Positions 10,604 through 19,205 of a DNA stretch of 64,000 nt are shown here, one piece after another. Where the stretch lies: NCBI RefSeq assembly GCF_000165485.1, contig NC_014623.1:372001-436000 (forward strand). The letters run 5' to 3'. Made by a program: the position numbers and the translations under genes. The notes under the pieces are model-generated. The model was not told where the DNA came from. It ran no database searches and was given only the letters and a program-made list of their open reading frames with translations. Each line of letters opens with the position of its first letter. Within the stretch, counting starts at the first letter, position 1. This DNA comes from Stigmatella aurantiaca DW4/3-1 (lineage in GTDB: Bacteria > Myxococcota > Myxococcia > Myxococcales > Myxococcaceae).

Positions 10604-11227
10604 ATGGGCCCGTATCCCGATGTGACCTGGGCGGTGATTGCCGGAGGCCAGGCCCGGAGGCTGTCGGGCGTGCCCAAGGGGCTCCTCGAGTTCGAGGGCC
10701 GTCCGGTGCTGGAGTGGTTGCTCGCCCTGTCGCCGCTCTTCGCGGAGACGCTGTTGGTGGCGAACTTCCCGGAGCCCTATGCGCGCTTTGGATTGCGCGC
10801 GGTGGCGGACCGGGTGCCGGGCAAGGGCGCGCCTGGGGGCGTCCATGCGGCGCTGAGCGCGGCCCACACGGAGTGGGTGATGGCGGTGGCCTGCGACATG
10901 CCCTTCGTGGCTCCCGCTGCCGTGCGTGTGCTGCTGGAGGCTCGAAGCCCCGAGGTGGACGCGGTGGCCTTCACGGTGGACGGGCGGGTGGAGCCCCTGC
11001 TGGCGGTCTATCGCGCGTCGCTCGCCGCGCCCTGGGGCGAGGTGTTGACGCACGGCAATCCCTCCCTGCGCGGGCTGCTCGCCCAGTGCCGCGCGAGGCT
11101 CCTGCCAGAAGAGGCCCTGCGGGCCGTGGATCCGGTGCTGCGCTCCCGGGTGAGCGTGAACACGCCCGAAGACCTGGCGCGCTGGGGCCTCACGGAGCCA
11201 GGGGTCCCCGGGGCAGGTAAACGGTGA
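10604..11227 (+). CDS. mobA: MobA: molybdenum cofactor guanylyltransferase
   Basis: 207 aa nucleotidyltransferase converting molybdopterin plus GTP to MGD. The N-terminal AVIAGGQARRLSGVPKGLLEF carries the variant GGxxxRMGxxK GTP-binding loop (R-L-S-G in place of R-M-G); VMAVACDMPFV holds the metal-binding Asp, and EPLLAVYR and SVNTPEDL are typical later motifs. GGAGCG precedes ATG 10604. Its last 38 nt overlap, tail to tail, the end of the minus-strand histidine kinase. Completes a set with moeA/mobB/fdhD for bis-MGD enzymes. Confidence 0.93.
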   Translation: MGPYPDVTWAVIAGGQARRLSGVPKGLLEFEGRPVLEWLLALSPLFAETLLVANFPEPYARFGLRAVADRVPGKGAPGGVHAALSAAHTEWVMAVACDMPFVAPAAVRVLLEARSPEVDAVAFTVDGRVEPLLAVYRASLAAPWGEVLTHGNPSLRGLLAQCRARLLPEEALRAVDPVLRSRVSVNTPEDLARWGLTEPGVPGAGKR

Positions 11228-13061
11228 AGCAGGTGCCCTCGTCCTTCGTCGAGCGCACCTCCAGCCTTCCGCCGTGCGCGAGGGCGATCTGCCGGGCGAT
11301 GAAGAGCCCCAACCCCAACCCGGAGGGCTTCGCGTTCTCCGCCTTCGCGCCCCGGCGGAACGGCTCGAAAAGCTCGGGGAGCATGCTGGCGGGGATGGGC
11401 TCGCCTTCGTTGTGCACCTCCAGCCGCACTCGGGGGCCGTCGTCGTACAGCGTCACCGTCACCGGCGTGTCGTCCGGGCTGTAATCCAGCGCGTTCTTCG
11501 CCAGGTTCCCCACGAGCTGCGCCAGCCGGTCCCCGTCCCAATCCCCCTGGAACTGGCCCTCGCCCTTCAGCAGCACCTCGCGCTCGGGCCGGGCCACCCG
11601 CAGCTCGTCCAGCACGTGGCGGCACAGGGGGCGCAGGTCTCCAGGCCTCCGGACGATGGGGATGCCTCCGCCCAGCCGCCCCCGTGTGAAGTCCAGCAGC
11701 TCGCCGATCATTCGCCCCATCCGCTCGGTGCTGTGGACGATGCGGCCGGCAGCCTTCAGCGCCCGTGCGGGCAGTGCGTCCTCGCGCACCAGGGCCCCCG
11801 CGGACAGGGCGATGGCGTTGAGCGGGTTGCGCAAGTCATGGCTGACGATGCCCAGGAAGCGCTCGCGGAACTCCGCGGCCCGCCGCAGCTCGCTCTCGCG
11901 CTTCTGGTGCTCGGTCAGGTCCGTGATGATCACCACCGCGCTGGCGATGCGCTCGCCCATGCGCACGGGCGCCGCCGCGAAGCGCACCCACATGTCCTTG
12001 CCGCTGCGGGCGTGGCACAGCACCAACTCGTGGGTGAAGGCCTCGCCCATCAGGGCCCGCGTGAAGGGCTCGTTCTCGGGCGTCAGGGCCTCGCCGGTGT
12101 CCGCCATTCGGCAAGCCAGCCGCCGGCCCAGCTCCCGCGGCGCCACATGGTGGATGTCCTCTCCCAGCAGCTCCCGGGCCCGGGCGTTGGCGTGCTCGAT
12201 GCTCCGGGCGTCGCCCACGTACACCGCGTCCGGGATGCTCTGGAGGATGGCCTCCAGCTTCGCCGCGTTGCTGGCCACCGCGTCCGCGGACCGCTTGCGC
12301 TCGGTGAGGTCCACCACCACGGAGCCCATCATGAAGGTGCGCCCCTGGGCGTCCTTCACCGGGTAGCAGCTCACCACCCAGAAACCCGGCTCTCCGTTCA
12401 GGCCTGGCGTGGTGCCCGTCAGCTCGAAGTCGAGCACCGGCTCTCCGGTCTCCAGCACCTTCTGGTAGAGCGGTTCGAGCACGGAGGCCAGCCCCGGGAC
12501 GACGTCCCGCAGGGGCCGGCCCAGGGTCTGCTCCACCGGCATGCCGTTGATGGCGGCGATGGTGCGGTTGAGGTGCACGAAGCGCAGGTCCGGACTCACG
12601 AAGCACAACCCCACCGGTGCGGTGGCCAGCATCGTGTCCAGCAGCACCTGGGCCTCGACCCGCGTATTATGGCCCTGGTTTTGCCGCGCGGAGACGGCTT
12701 CCTCCGCCAGCGCTTCCGCCAGCGCTTGATCCAGGAAGCGGTTGAGCACCTTCAGCTCCTGGAAGTCAGCCGTCCCACCGGTTTTCTCCCACAGGTCGAG
12801 GACACACTCCCGGACGAGACCGAATCCAGCGTGGAGCTGCGAGGCGTTCGCTCCCTCCAGCGGCGGGTGGGCAGGCACCTGGGGCGAGGGCAAGGGTCGG
12901 GACTCGAGCGCGGCCTGAAGCCCATCCAGCAACCCGGGGAGCGTCTCCAGCCAGCCGAGGGGCAGCGCTCCTCCAGGCAGAGGCCTGAGCTGCGCCTTGT
13001 GCGCGACGCTCTGGAGGAGGGCCTCTCTTGCGGAGGCGAGCAGCCTGGCCAGTCCGTTCAT
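11190..13061 (-). CDS. Sensor histidine kinase with two PAS domains
   Basis: 623 aa, no membrane segment. Order: N-terminal helical region (1-165); PAS 1 (about 166-290), beginning LLDTMLATAPVGLCFVSPDLR; PAS 2 (about 292-400), beginning LEAILQSIPDAVYVGDA; HisKA with FLGIVSHDLRNPLNAI (His near 408); HATPase_c with VGNLAKNALDYSP (N-box), GLGLGLFIARQI (G2) and GTCFTVYLP. The H-box DLRNPL variant resembles many myxobacterial kinases. The receiver gene begins upstream and its stop is only 5 nt before this ATG, so the receiver is the likely cognate partner. Signal unknown. Confidence 0.93.
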   Translation of the reverse strand: MNGLARLLASAREALLQSVAHKAQLRPLPGGALPLGWLETLPGLLDGLQAALESRPLPSPQVPAHPPLEGANASQLHAGFGLVRECVLDLWEKTGGTADFQELKVLNRFLDQALAEALAEEAVSARQNQGHNTRVEAQVLLDTMLATAPVGLCFVSPDLRFVHLNRTIAAINGMPVEQTLGRPLRDVVPGLASVLEPLYQKVLETGEPVLDFELTGTTPGLNGEPGFWVVSCYPVKDAQGRTFMMGSVVVDLTERKRSADAVASNAAKLEAILQSIPDAVYVGDARSIEHANARARELLGEDIHHVAPRELGRRLACRMADTGEALTPENEPFTRALMGEAFTHELVLCHARSGKDMWVRFAAAPVRMGERIASAVVIITDLTEHQKRESELRRAAEFRERFLGIVSHDLRNPLNAIALSAGALVREDALPARALKAAGRIVHSTERMGRMIGELLDFTRGRLGGGIPIVRRPGDLRPLCRHVLDELRVARPEREVLLKGEGQFQGDWDGDRLAQLVGNLAKNALDYSPDDTPVTVTLYDDGPRVRLEVHNEGEPIPASMLPELFEPFRRGAKAENAKPSGLGLGLFIARQIALAHGGRLEVRSTKDEGTCFTVYLPRGPLAP

Positions 13062-13066
13062 GCCCT

Positions 13067-13435
13067 TTATCCATCACAGTGCGCGGCGACCGTGGCGAAC
13101 AATTCGCCAATCTCGAATGGCTTCTTGAGGATGCCCTGCGCTCCAGGGAGGGGTTGCCGTCCACTGGCGGTCACGATGATGACGGGCAAGGAGTGGAAGA
13201 CCGGATGCTTTCTCAGGTGGCGCAGGAAATCCTCTCCACTCATCACCGGCATCATGAGGTCCAGCAACACCAGGCATGGGCGTGGCATCTGTTCGATGAC
13301 CTCCAGGCCCTCCTGGCCATTGGACGCCACCGAGATTTCGAAGCCCTCGTTCTCGAGGAGCTCGGCCATCGCGGCCCGGATGTCTTCATCATCCTCGACG
13401 ATGAGGATGCTGCCTCGGGAGGTCGGAATGCTCAC
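13067..13435 (-). CDS. Single-domain response regulator (receiver)
   Basis: 122 aa, CheY-like and nothing else. ILIVEDDEDIR gives the acidic pocket, LVLLDLMMPVMSG the phospho-acceptor Asp, IIVTASG the Thr/Ser switch and LKKPFEIGEL the conserved Lys. No output domain, so it acts by protein contact or as a phosphate shuttle. The kinase start follows its stop by 5 nt. It is divergent from the sigma-54 activator gene. Confidence 0.93.
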   Translation of the reverse strand: MSIPTSRGSILIVEDDEDIRAAMAELLENEGFEISVASNGQEGLEVIEQMPRPCLVLLDLMMPVMSGEDFLRHLRKHPVFHSLPVIIVTASGRQPLPGAQGILKKPFEIGELFATVAAHCDG

Positions 13436-13487
13436 AAGAGGATTCTAGACAGGCAGCCCTTCCTGGTAATTTGGATTGCACTTGCTC

Positions 13488-13502
13488 TGTCGGATTCCGA
13501 CA
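13488..13502. promoter_or_regulatory. Palindrome TGTCGG-n3-CCGACA in divergent region
   Basis: Perfect 7-bp arms around one central base, lying between the receiver gene (minus) and the sigma-54 activator gene (plus). The half-sites TGTCGG/CCGACA are the same as those in the paired palindromes downstream of the activator (15226-15257), so this may be an autoregulatory or shared operator. Binding is inference. Confidence 0.45.
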
Positions 13503-13571
13503 ACGCGCGGGTGGGGGACGCCCCCTGCCGCGGTCCGCTACACTGCCGGTGACAGGACGGGCGCCCACGGA

Positions 13572-15194
13572 ATGGATGACTCCTCGCGTGAAGGCAACAT
13601 GGCCGACGTCTCCACGATGGGCGTGAGGGAGCGGGCCAGCGAGCAGCAACGGGCCCGTGTCGTCCCCGCGCTGACCCTCGTCTCGCATGCCATGGCCCAC
13701 CGGGTCGGCGAACGGTTGCTGCTGGAGCCGCTCGTGCTCGGCCGAGAGGTGGCCTTGTCGCGTAACCTCCCGGATTTCCAGCGCCCTGGCACCTCGCTGG
13801 GGCTTCCCCTCGCGGACCCCTTCTTGAGCCGCAAGCCGCTGGTGTTCTCGCCCGCGTCCGAGGAGGGGCTGCGGCTGAATCCAGGAGAAGGCAGCACGGT
13901 GTCCATCGCGGGCATGCCCCTGTCGGGCCCCTGGGAGTTCACCCGCGAAGAGGTGGCCGCGGGGATTCCCCTGGAGCTGGCGGGACGCGTGGTGGTGCTG
14001 CTTCACCTGGCGGACCTCTCGCTGGCGGAGATGGGGGACACGCTGGGGATGGTGGGCGTGGGCGCGGGCGTCCAGCGCGTGCGCCGGCACATCGAGCAGG
14101 TGGCGGACCTGAACGTCCCGGTGTTGGTGCGGGGAGAGACAGGCTCTGGCAAGGAGCTCATCGCCCGGGCCATCCACCAGCGCAGCAAGCGGCGGGACAA
14201 GGCCTTCATCAGCGTGAACCTGGGAGCCATTCCGAAGGAGCTGGCGGCCGCCGAGCTGTTCGGGGCCCACAAGGGGGCGTACACGGGCTCCACGCGGGAT
14301 CGCGAGGGGTTCTTCCGGGCGGCGCACGAGGGGACGCTCTTCCTGGACGAAGTGGGCGAGGCGCCCCCCGAGGTGCAGGTGATGCTGCTTCGGGTGCTGG
14401 AGACGGGGGAAATCTATCCCGTGGGCGCCCACACGCCGGTGCTCACCGATGTGCGGCTCATCGCGGCGACGGATGCGCAACTGGAGGACCGCATCCAGGA
14501 TGGGCGGTTCAAGGCACCGCTGCTGCACCGGCTGTCAGGGTATGACCTCCGGGTGCCCCCCTTGCGCGAGCGCCGGGAGGACATCGGGCTGCTGTTCCAC
14601 CACTTCGCCCGGGAGGTGCTGGAGGAGCTGGGGGAGACGTGGCGGTTGAAGCCAGAGGACCCCTCGGCGGAGCCGTGGCTGCCGGCCTCGTTGGCCTCCC
14701 AGCTGGTGCGGTATGCGTGGCCCGGCAACATCCGGCAGCTGCGCAACCTCTCGCGGCAGCTCATCATCGGCAGCCGGGGGCATCCCCGCTTAAGGCTGGA
14801 TCCGCGGTTGGAGCAAGACCTGGAGGCCGAGACGATGGTCCGGCCGGGCCGTCCCGCGGTGCTGTCACCCATGCCCACGCCCGAGCCGAAGACGCCTGCC
14901 CGGCGCAAGGCCTCGGATGTGGCCGAGGGAGAGCTGCTGTCCGCCCTGAGGGCGTGCGCGTGGGACCTCAAGGCCACGGCCGACCGGCTCGGGATTCCCC
15001 GCTCGTCCATCTACGATTTGATCGACAAGAGCCCTCACCTTCGGACCGCGGGAGACCTGAGCGTGGAGGAACTCACCCGTTGTTACCGGGAGTGCGGAGG
15101 AGACCTGGAAGCCATGGCCCGGCGGCTCGAAGTGTCGAAGCGGGCCTTGGGCCGCCGCATCAAGGAGCTGGGCCTGGGGGCTCAAGACGCGTGA
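13572..15194 (+). CDS. FHA-type sigma-54 enhancer-binding transcriptional activator
   Basis: 540 aa from ATG 13572. ATG 13599 (MADVSTMG), with GAAGG five bases ahead, is an equally good start. N-terminal FHA-like domain (about 30-140; LLLEPLVLGREVALSR, then PFLSRKPLVFSP), expected to read phospho-threonine. AAA+ sigma-54 interaction domain with Walker A GETGSGKELIARAIH, Walker B GTLFLDEVGEAPPE, and AWPGNIRQLRN. The sigma-54 contact loop is GAYTGS instead of GAFTGA. The C-terminus has two successive Fis-type helix-turn-helices (DLKATADRLGIPRSSIYDL and DLEAMARRLEVSKRALGRR). A Ser/Thr kinase probably controls it through the FHA domain; the kinase-TPR gene just downstream is a candidate. Confidence 0.9.
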   Translation: MDDSSREGNMADVSTMGVRERASEQQRARVVPALTLVSHAMAHRVGERLLLEPLVLGREVALSRNLPDFQRPGTSLGLPLADPFLSRKPLVFSPASEEGLRLNPGEGSTVSIAGMPLSGPWEFTREEVAAGIPLELAGRVVVLLHLADLSLAEMGDTLGMVGVGAGVQRVRRHIEQVADLNVPVLVRGETGSGKELIARAIHQRSKRRDKAFISVNLGAIPKELAAAELFGAHKGAYTGSTRDREGFFRAAHEGTLFLDEVGEAPPEVQVMLLRVLETGEIYPVGAHTPVLTDVRLIAATDAQLEDRIQDGRFKAPLLHRLSGYDLRVPPLRERREDIGLLFHHFAREVLEELGETWRLKPEDPSAEPWLPASLASQLVRYAWPGNIRQLRNLSRQLIIGSRGHPRLRLDPRLEQDLEAETMVRPGRPAVLSPMPTPEPKTPARRKASDVAEGELLSALRACAWDLKATADRLGIPRSSIYDLIDKSPHLRTAGDLSVEELTRCYRECGGDLEAMARRLEVSKRALGRRIKELGLGAQDA

Positions 15195-15225
15195 GCCCGG
15201 GAAGCATGGAAAAAAGGAACGAGGG

Positions 15226-15257
15226 CGACGTGTCGGGAGGCCTCGGCCGACATGTCG
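15226..15257. promoter_or_regulatory. Paired 10-bp palindromes 22 bp apart (candidate enhancer/UAS)
   Basis: CGACGTGTCG at 15226-15235 and CGACATGTCG at 15248-15257 differ at one base; the second is a perfect palindrome. They are 22 bp apart start to start, two helical turns, and together form one larger inverted repeat (TGTCGG-n10-CCGACA). They lie about 80-110 bp upstream of a -24/-12 promoter and just after the gene of a sigma-54 activator, the usual place for an enhancer. No T-tract follows, so a terminator is unlikely. Confidence 0.6.
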
Positions 15258-15336
15258 AGAGGGGGGGGCCCCCCTTGTTCACAACCCGATAGGACGGTCA
15301 TGCTGGAAACGGCTGCTGACCTTGCGGGTCTCTTTG

Positions 15337-15353
15337 TTGGCATCGCCGTTGCT
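15337..15353 (+). promoter_or_regulatory. Candidate sigma-54 (-24/-12) promoter
   Basis: TTGGCATCGCCGTTGCT matches TTGGCACG-n4-TTGCW at 15 of the defined positions apart from two mismatches at the end of the -24 element, with the invariant GG and GC exactly 10 bases apart. Transcription would start near 15364, some 50 bases before the start of the 42-aa peptide gene. It follows a sigma-54 activator gene and its candidate enhancer. Confidence 0.6.
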
Positions 15354-15414
15354 GAGGCCCCAAGGCGGACAGCCTTTATCGGATCCACCTGCCGGACACA
15401 TTGGAGACATGACC

Positions 15415-15543
15415 ATGGCCAACGAGAAAGAGACCCCGAAGAACGCGTCGACGACGACCACCACGACCGGCAAGGGCAATGGCCCTACGACGAACGCGGG
15501 TCCGGGTGGCAAGACGGGCGACGTGCCGGTGGTTCCGAACTAG
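15415..15543 (+). CDS. 42-aa Thr/Gly/Asn-rich peptide
   Basis: Not a known family. A GGAG at 15403-15406 is 8 nt from ATG 15415; the in-frame ATG at 15409 is too close to it. The peptide opens with a charged stretch (MANEKETPKN), then six threonines in a row, a Gly/Asn/Pro-rich middle and ends GDVPVVPN. No signal peptide, Cys or membrane segment. Third codon positions are G/C-rich, as in real genes here. It is the only gene that the candidate -24/-12 promoter at 15337 could serve. It could be a small regulator or a precursor of a modified or exported peptide; no evidence decides this. Confidence 0.55.
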   Translation: MANEKETPKNASTTTTTTGKGNGPTTNAGPGGKTGDVPVVPN

Positions 15544-15569
15544 TCCGCAGTGTGAGCGCAGCGCCGGTG

Positions 15570-18500
15570 CTAGTCCTTCCAGCCCGGTGCCAGGTTGGGG
15601 TTTTTTTTCAGCGCCAGGGAGAGATCATTCCTGCTCTGGGCCATCCACGCTTGCTGTTCGGCAGCGTTGGCCGTTTCCGTCACTGCCCGCATGCGCCGCA
15701 GCTGGGCACGTAGCAGCAGGGCTCGGGGCCACTCGGAGCATGTGGAGAGCGCCTCTTCCACCAAGGTGAGGCCGCGCTCCAAGGGGACCGTTGGAGTGCG
15801 CCCCGCTCGCGTTTCGAAGGTGGCCCAGTCGTGCATCAATGCACCGAAAGCCAAGTGCACATCGGACGAGTCCTTTGCCAAGGCCAACGCCTTCTCAAAG
15901 GAGCGCGTTGCTTCATCGAAGCTCGCTTGGGTCACGGGTGCGCCTTGTGACTGCCAGCGGGCTTGAATGCTGTGTGACTGGCCCAGGTAGAGCCATGCCC
16001 GGGGGTGCTGAGGATTGATCTTCAAGGCCTCGCGCAAGGCCTTCTCGGCGCGGTGGAGGAGGGGGGTTGGTGCTCTGCCCCGCTTCAACTCAGCATCCGC
16101 CAGCCAGACCAAGCTTTCGCCCAGCCCCGCTTGAGCATCCGGATCGTCTTGGGACAGGTGGATGGCCTGCTCGAAGGAACGCAAGGCCGCTTGAAGGCTG
16201 GCGCTGGAGTCTTGCCCCTGATCTCGCTGGAAGGTGGCTCTCAGAAGGAAAGCCGACCCACGGTTGAGGTAGCCGTAGACTTGGCGAGGGGCCAGTTGGA
16301 TTGCTTCGTCATATGAGGCCTGTGCTTCATCCAGCAGGGAGTAGGCATTGCCGCCCTGCTCCCAGTTCAGCTGGGCGAGGTTGAATAGGGTGAAGCCCAG
16401 ACCATTGTGCAGATTGGGCGCTTGGGAGTTGATGGCAAGCCCCTTGCGGAACAACTCCCGGGCAGACTCCAGATAACGCGAGCCTCCAGCGTCGCAGCGG
16501 TGCATCGCGCCCCACAGGTTGTGGATGTTGCCCCCATAGAAGTAGGCCACCCAATGTTGGGGGTTGAGTTCCATGGCCCGTTGGAGTGCTTCCCAGGCTT
16601 GTTGGAGCCGCTGCTCGCGCAGCGCCTGCGCGGTGGGACCTACCATCGGTCCATCCGCATGCCGGTAGCAGGCCATGCCGAGGTTGATCCACGCTCCGAG
16701 ATAGCCGGGAGAGAGACGGGTAGCACTTTGAAAGGAGTCGATGGCGTTCTGCCAATGCTCTTGGGAGTTCGCGCCGGTGTCATCGTCATGGCCTGCCCAG
16801 GCGAAGAAGATGAGGCCGAGCGCATTGTAGAATTCGACATCTCGTTTCTCTTGCGGAATCTTCTCCAAGGCTTGTTGGGCCGCGCGGAGTTGCTCGCGCG
16901 GATCCATGCCTCGGTCCTTGAGGATGCGCGCCGAGAAGTAGAGCAAGAGTCCTTCTTCTTGGTGTGCGTCCCAGGTGGAGGGCTGTTGTTGAATCACCTC
17001 ACGGGCCGCCGCCAGAGCACGATCCAAAGGCTCGCGAGAGCCTTCGCCCCGGATAATTTGGGCCTCCGCGAACCGGCGGTAGAGGCGCGCCTCCTGGAGC
17101 AACGAGGCGGGGGCTTTGGGCAGTGCCTGAAGCGCGCGGGTGATTCCCTCCATCCCTCGGGTAAAAGGGGCGTGCACGTCGCCTTGGCCGTAGAGGGCCA
17201 TCAGCATGGCGGTGTACTCGAGTTTCGCAACGGCTTGGTGGACGGAAGGAACGCTGCGGCCGATGTCCGCTGCCGCCGCGTAGGCTCGGCGCCCCTCCTC
17301 TAAATCCTTCTTGGCCTCCTCGCCCTCTCCCTGGTTCCAATGACGGGCAGCCCGGGCCTGGAGGATGTCTCCCCGGAGCAATGGGGCTTCATAGAACCAT
17401 GGCAAGCGGTTGCCCATCGCGTCCAGCCGGGCGAGGGCGTCGTCGAAACGGCCCTCATAAAAGGACAGCAGTGCCGCCACGTACTCCGTGGAGGGCACGT
17501 CGGCGCCTTCGCTCTGGCGCAGATAGGCCAGGGCGGGGTCCCGGTATTGCCGCTCGACCTCCTGCCGGCGGGCTTCTCGCACGGATGCGTCGCGCAGGCG
17601 CTCGGCCTCCAGCAATCCGTCCTGATACAAATGACCCATCACCAGGGCCAGCGCATAGGCGACGCGGGGCTCGCGGTAGCCGCTGCGCCACGCGGCCTCC
17701 AAGTGCTGGCGCGCGCTGACTTCGTCCCCAAGCGCCAGGGCGCCGCGCCCCAACGCATAGCGGCCCGGCGCCGCGGCCAGCCCGCCCGCCCGTGCTACCT
17801 CGGATTCCAGGGTGGCGATGTGCTGGCGCAACTCCTGGAGGTCCGCCCGCGTGTCGTGCAACGGCGACAGGCCCGAGTACCGTGCCAGGGCTTCAATGTG
17901 CTCCACCTGCTCGGTGAAGCGGCGCGCCAGGTACTCGCGCCGGGAGGCCTGCCGCTGGGTATAGAACGCCCAGCCGAGCGCCAGCGCCACCGCCAGCAGC
18001 GCCACGGCGGACACGCTCACCGCCACCCGGTGCTTGAGGGCCTTCTTGCGCAGCCGGTACCCCAGCCCCATGGGGCGGGCCAGCACGGGCTCCCCCGCCA
18101 GGAACCGGTCCAGATCCTCGGCCAGGGCCCGGGCCGAGTCGTAGCGGGCCGAGCGGTCCTTCTCCAGGCACTTGAGGACGATGGCCTCCAGGTCCCTCGG
18201 CACATCTGGGTCCAGCTTGCGCGGCGAGCTGGGCTCCACGGTGGGGATGTTGGTGAGCACCTCCAAACCGTTGGTGCCTGGGATGGCGTGGCGGCCCGTG
18301 ATGAGGTGATAGAGCGTGGCGCCCAGGCTGTAGACATCCGCGCGCCGGTCCAGCCGCGCCACCTCGCCGCGGGCCTGCTCGGGAGACATGAAGTGGGGCG
18401 TGCCCAGCACCGCGCCCGTGGCCGTGTTGCCCGACTCGCTCCACTCGCGCGCCAGGCCAAAGTCCATCACGAAGGGCTTGAGCCGCCCGTCCTCCGTGCG

Positions 18501-19175
18501 CTCCACGAGGATGTTGGAAGGCTTGAGGTCCCGGTGGATGAGCCCCGCCCGGTGGGCGGCGTGCACCCCTTCGGCGGCGTCCCGGAGCACCATGGCCTTC
18601 TGTTCCACGGTGAGCTCGTGGGTGAGCTGGCTCAGCGGCTGCCCATTCACGTACTGCATCGCGATGAAGGGGCGCCCCTCCACCTCCCCCACCTCGAACA
18701 CCTGGCAGACGCGCTCGTGGTCCACGCGGGCCTGCGCCCGGGCCTCGGACAGCAGGCGCTGGACCAGCTCCGTGTCATCCCCCCGGACGAACTTGAGGGC
18801 CACGTTGCGGCGCAGCCGCGGATCATACGCGAGGAACACCTGCCCCATGCCCCCCTGGCCCAGGAAGCGCACCCCTTGGTAGCGCTCCCAGTTGGGCACG
18901 GGAAAGCGGGGGTCCACCTTGTGGCGGTCCTGGAGCGTGAGCGCGGGCCCCAGGGTGTCCGCCCCGCCGGGCCGGGCCCGCGTCACCGTGGGCTCCTCCT
19001 CGAGCCCTCTTAATGAGGCGAGCGACTTCTCCGAGAGGACCCCCCGCTCGCGGAGCACCGCCAGGGGACTGAGCCTCCGGTGGCGGGCTTCTTCGCGCAG
19101 ACCCTCGGCCTCTTCGCGCGAGATAAGACCCTCGCTCAGGGCGATGCGCAGTTCCGCCTCATGTTCTTCTAGCAT
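15570..19175 (-). CDS. Ser/Thr protein kinase with C-terminal TPR array
   Basis: 1201 aa. N-terminal helical domain (1-70), then a Hanks-type kinase (about 98-370): FLGQGGMGQVFLAYD (glycine loop), VALKFV (ATP Lys), IHRDLKPSNIL (catalytic loop), MDFGLAREW (DFG), GTPHFMSPEQARGE (activation segment). A single membrane helix around 390-408 (VAVSVSAVALLAVALALGW) puts the remaining roughly 790 residues outside the cytoplasm; they form many TPR-like helical pairs. The layout is common in myxobacterial PknB-like kinases. Start ATG 19175. It converges on the 42-aa peptide gene with 26 nt between stops. The substrate is unknown; the FHA activator nearby is a candidate. Confidence 0.93.
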   Translation of the reverse strand: MLEEHEAELRIALSEGLISREEAEGLREEARHRRLSPLAVLRERGVLSEKSLASLRGLEEEPTVTRARPGGADTLGPALTLQDRHKVDPRFPVPNWERYQGVRFLGQGGMGQVFLAYDPRLRRNVALKFVRGDDTELVQRLLSEARAQARVDHERVCQVFEVGEVEGRPFIAMQYVNGQPLSQLTHELTVEQKAMVLRDAAEGVHAAHRAGLIHRDLKPSNILVERTEDGRLKPFVMDFGLAREWSESGNTATGAVLGTPHFMSPEQARGEVARLDRRADVYSLGATLYHLITGRHAIPGTNGLEVLTNIPTVEPSSPRKLDPDVPRDLEAIVLKCLEKDRSARYDSARALAEDLDRFLAGEPVLARPMGLGYRLRKKALKHRVAVSVSAVALLAVALALGWAFYTQRQASRREYLARRFTEQVEHIEALARYSGLSPLHDTRADLQELRQHIATLESEVARAGGLAAAPGRYALGRGALALGDEVSARQHLEAAWRSGYREPRVAYALALVMGHLYQDGLLEAERLRDASVREARRQEVERQYRDPALAYLRQSEGADVPSTEYVAALLSFYEGRFDDALARLDAMGNRLPWFYEAPLLRGDILQARAARHWNQGEGEEAKKDLEEGRRAYAAAADIGRSVPSVHQAVAKLEYTAMLMALYGQGDVHAPFTRGMEGITRALQALPKAPASLLQEARLYRRFAEAQIIRGEGSREPLDRALAAAREVIQQQPSTWDAHQEEGLLLYFSARILKDRGMDPREQLRAAQQALEKIPQEKRDVEFYNALGLIFFAWAGHDDDTGANSQEHWQNAIDSFQSATRLSPGYLGAWINLGMACYRHADGPMVGPTAQALREQRLQQAWEALQRAMELNPQHWVAYFYGGNIHNLWGAMHRCDAGGSRYLESARELFRKGLAINSQAPNLHNGLGFTLFNLAQLNWEQGGNAYSLLDEAQASYDEAIQLAPRQVYGYLNRGSAFLLRATFQRDQGQDSSASLQAALRSFEQAIHLSQDDPDAQAGLGESLVWLADAELKRGRAPTPLLHRAEKALREALKINPQHPRAWLYLGQSHSIQARWQSQGAPVTQASFDEATRSFEKALALAKDSSDVHLAFGALMHDWATFETRAGRTPTVPLERGLTLVEEALSTCSEWPRALLLRAQLRRMRAVTETANAAEQQAWMAQSRNDLSLALKKNPNLAPGWKD

Positions 19176-19205
19176 CAGGCCCCGCTCTCCAAGACTTCCG
19201 GGCGA

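Noticed and set aside
13471-13487. Second -24/-12 promoter (TTTGGATTGCACTTGCT) before the activator gene
   Set aside because: Looks similar to a sigma-54 site but GG and GC are 9, not 10, bases apart, and the -24 element is poor.
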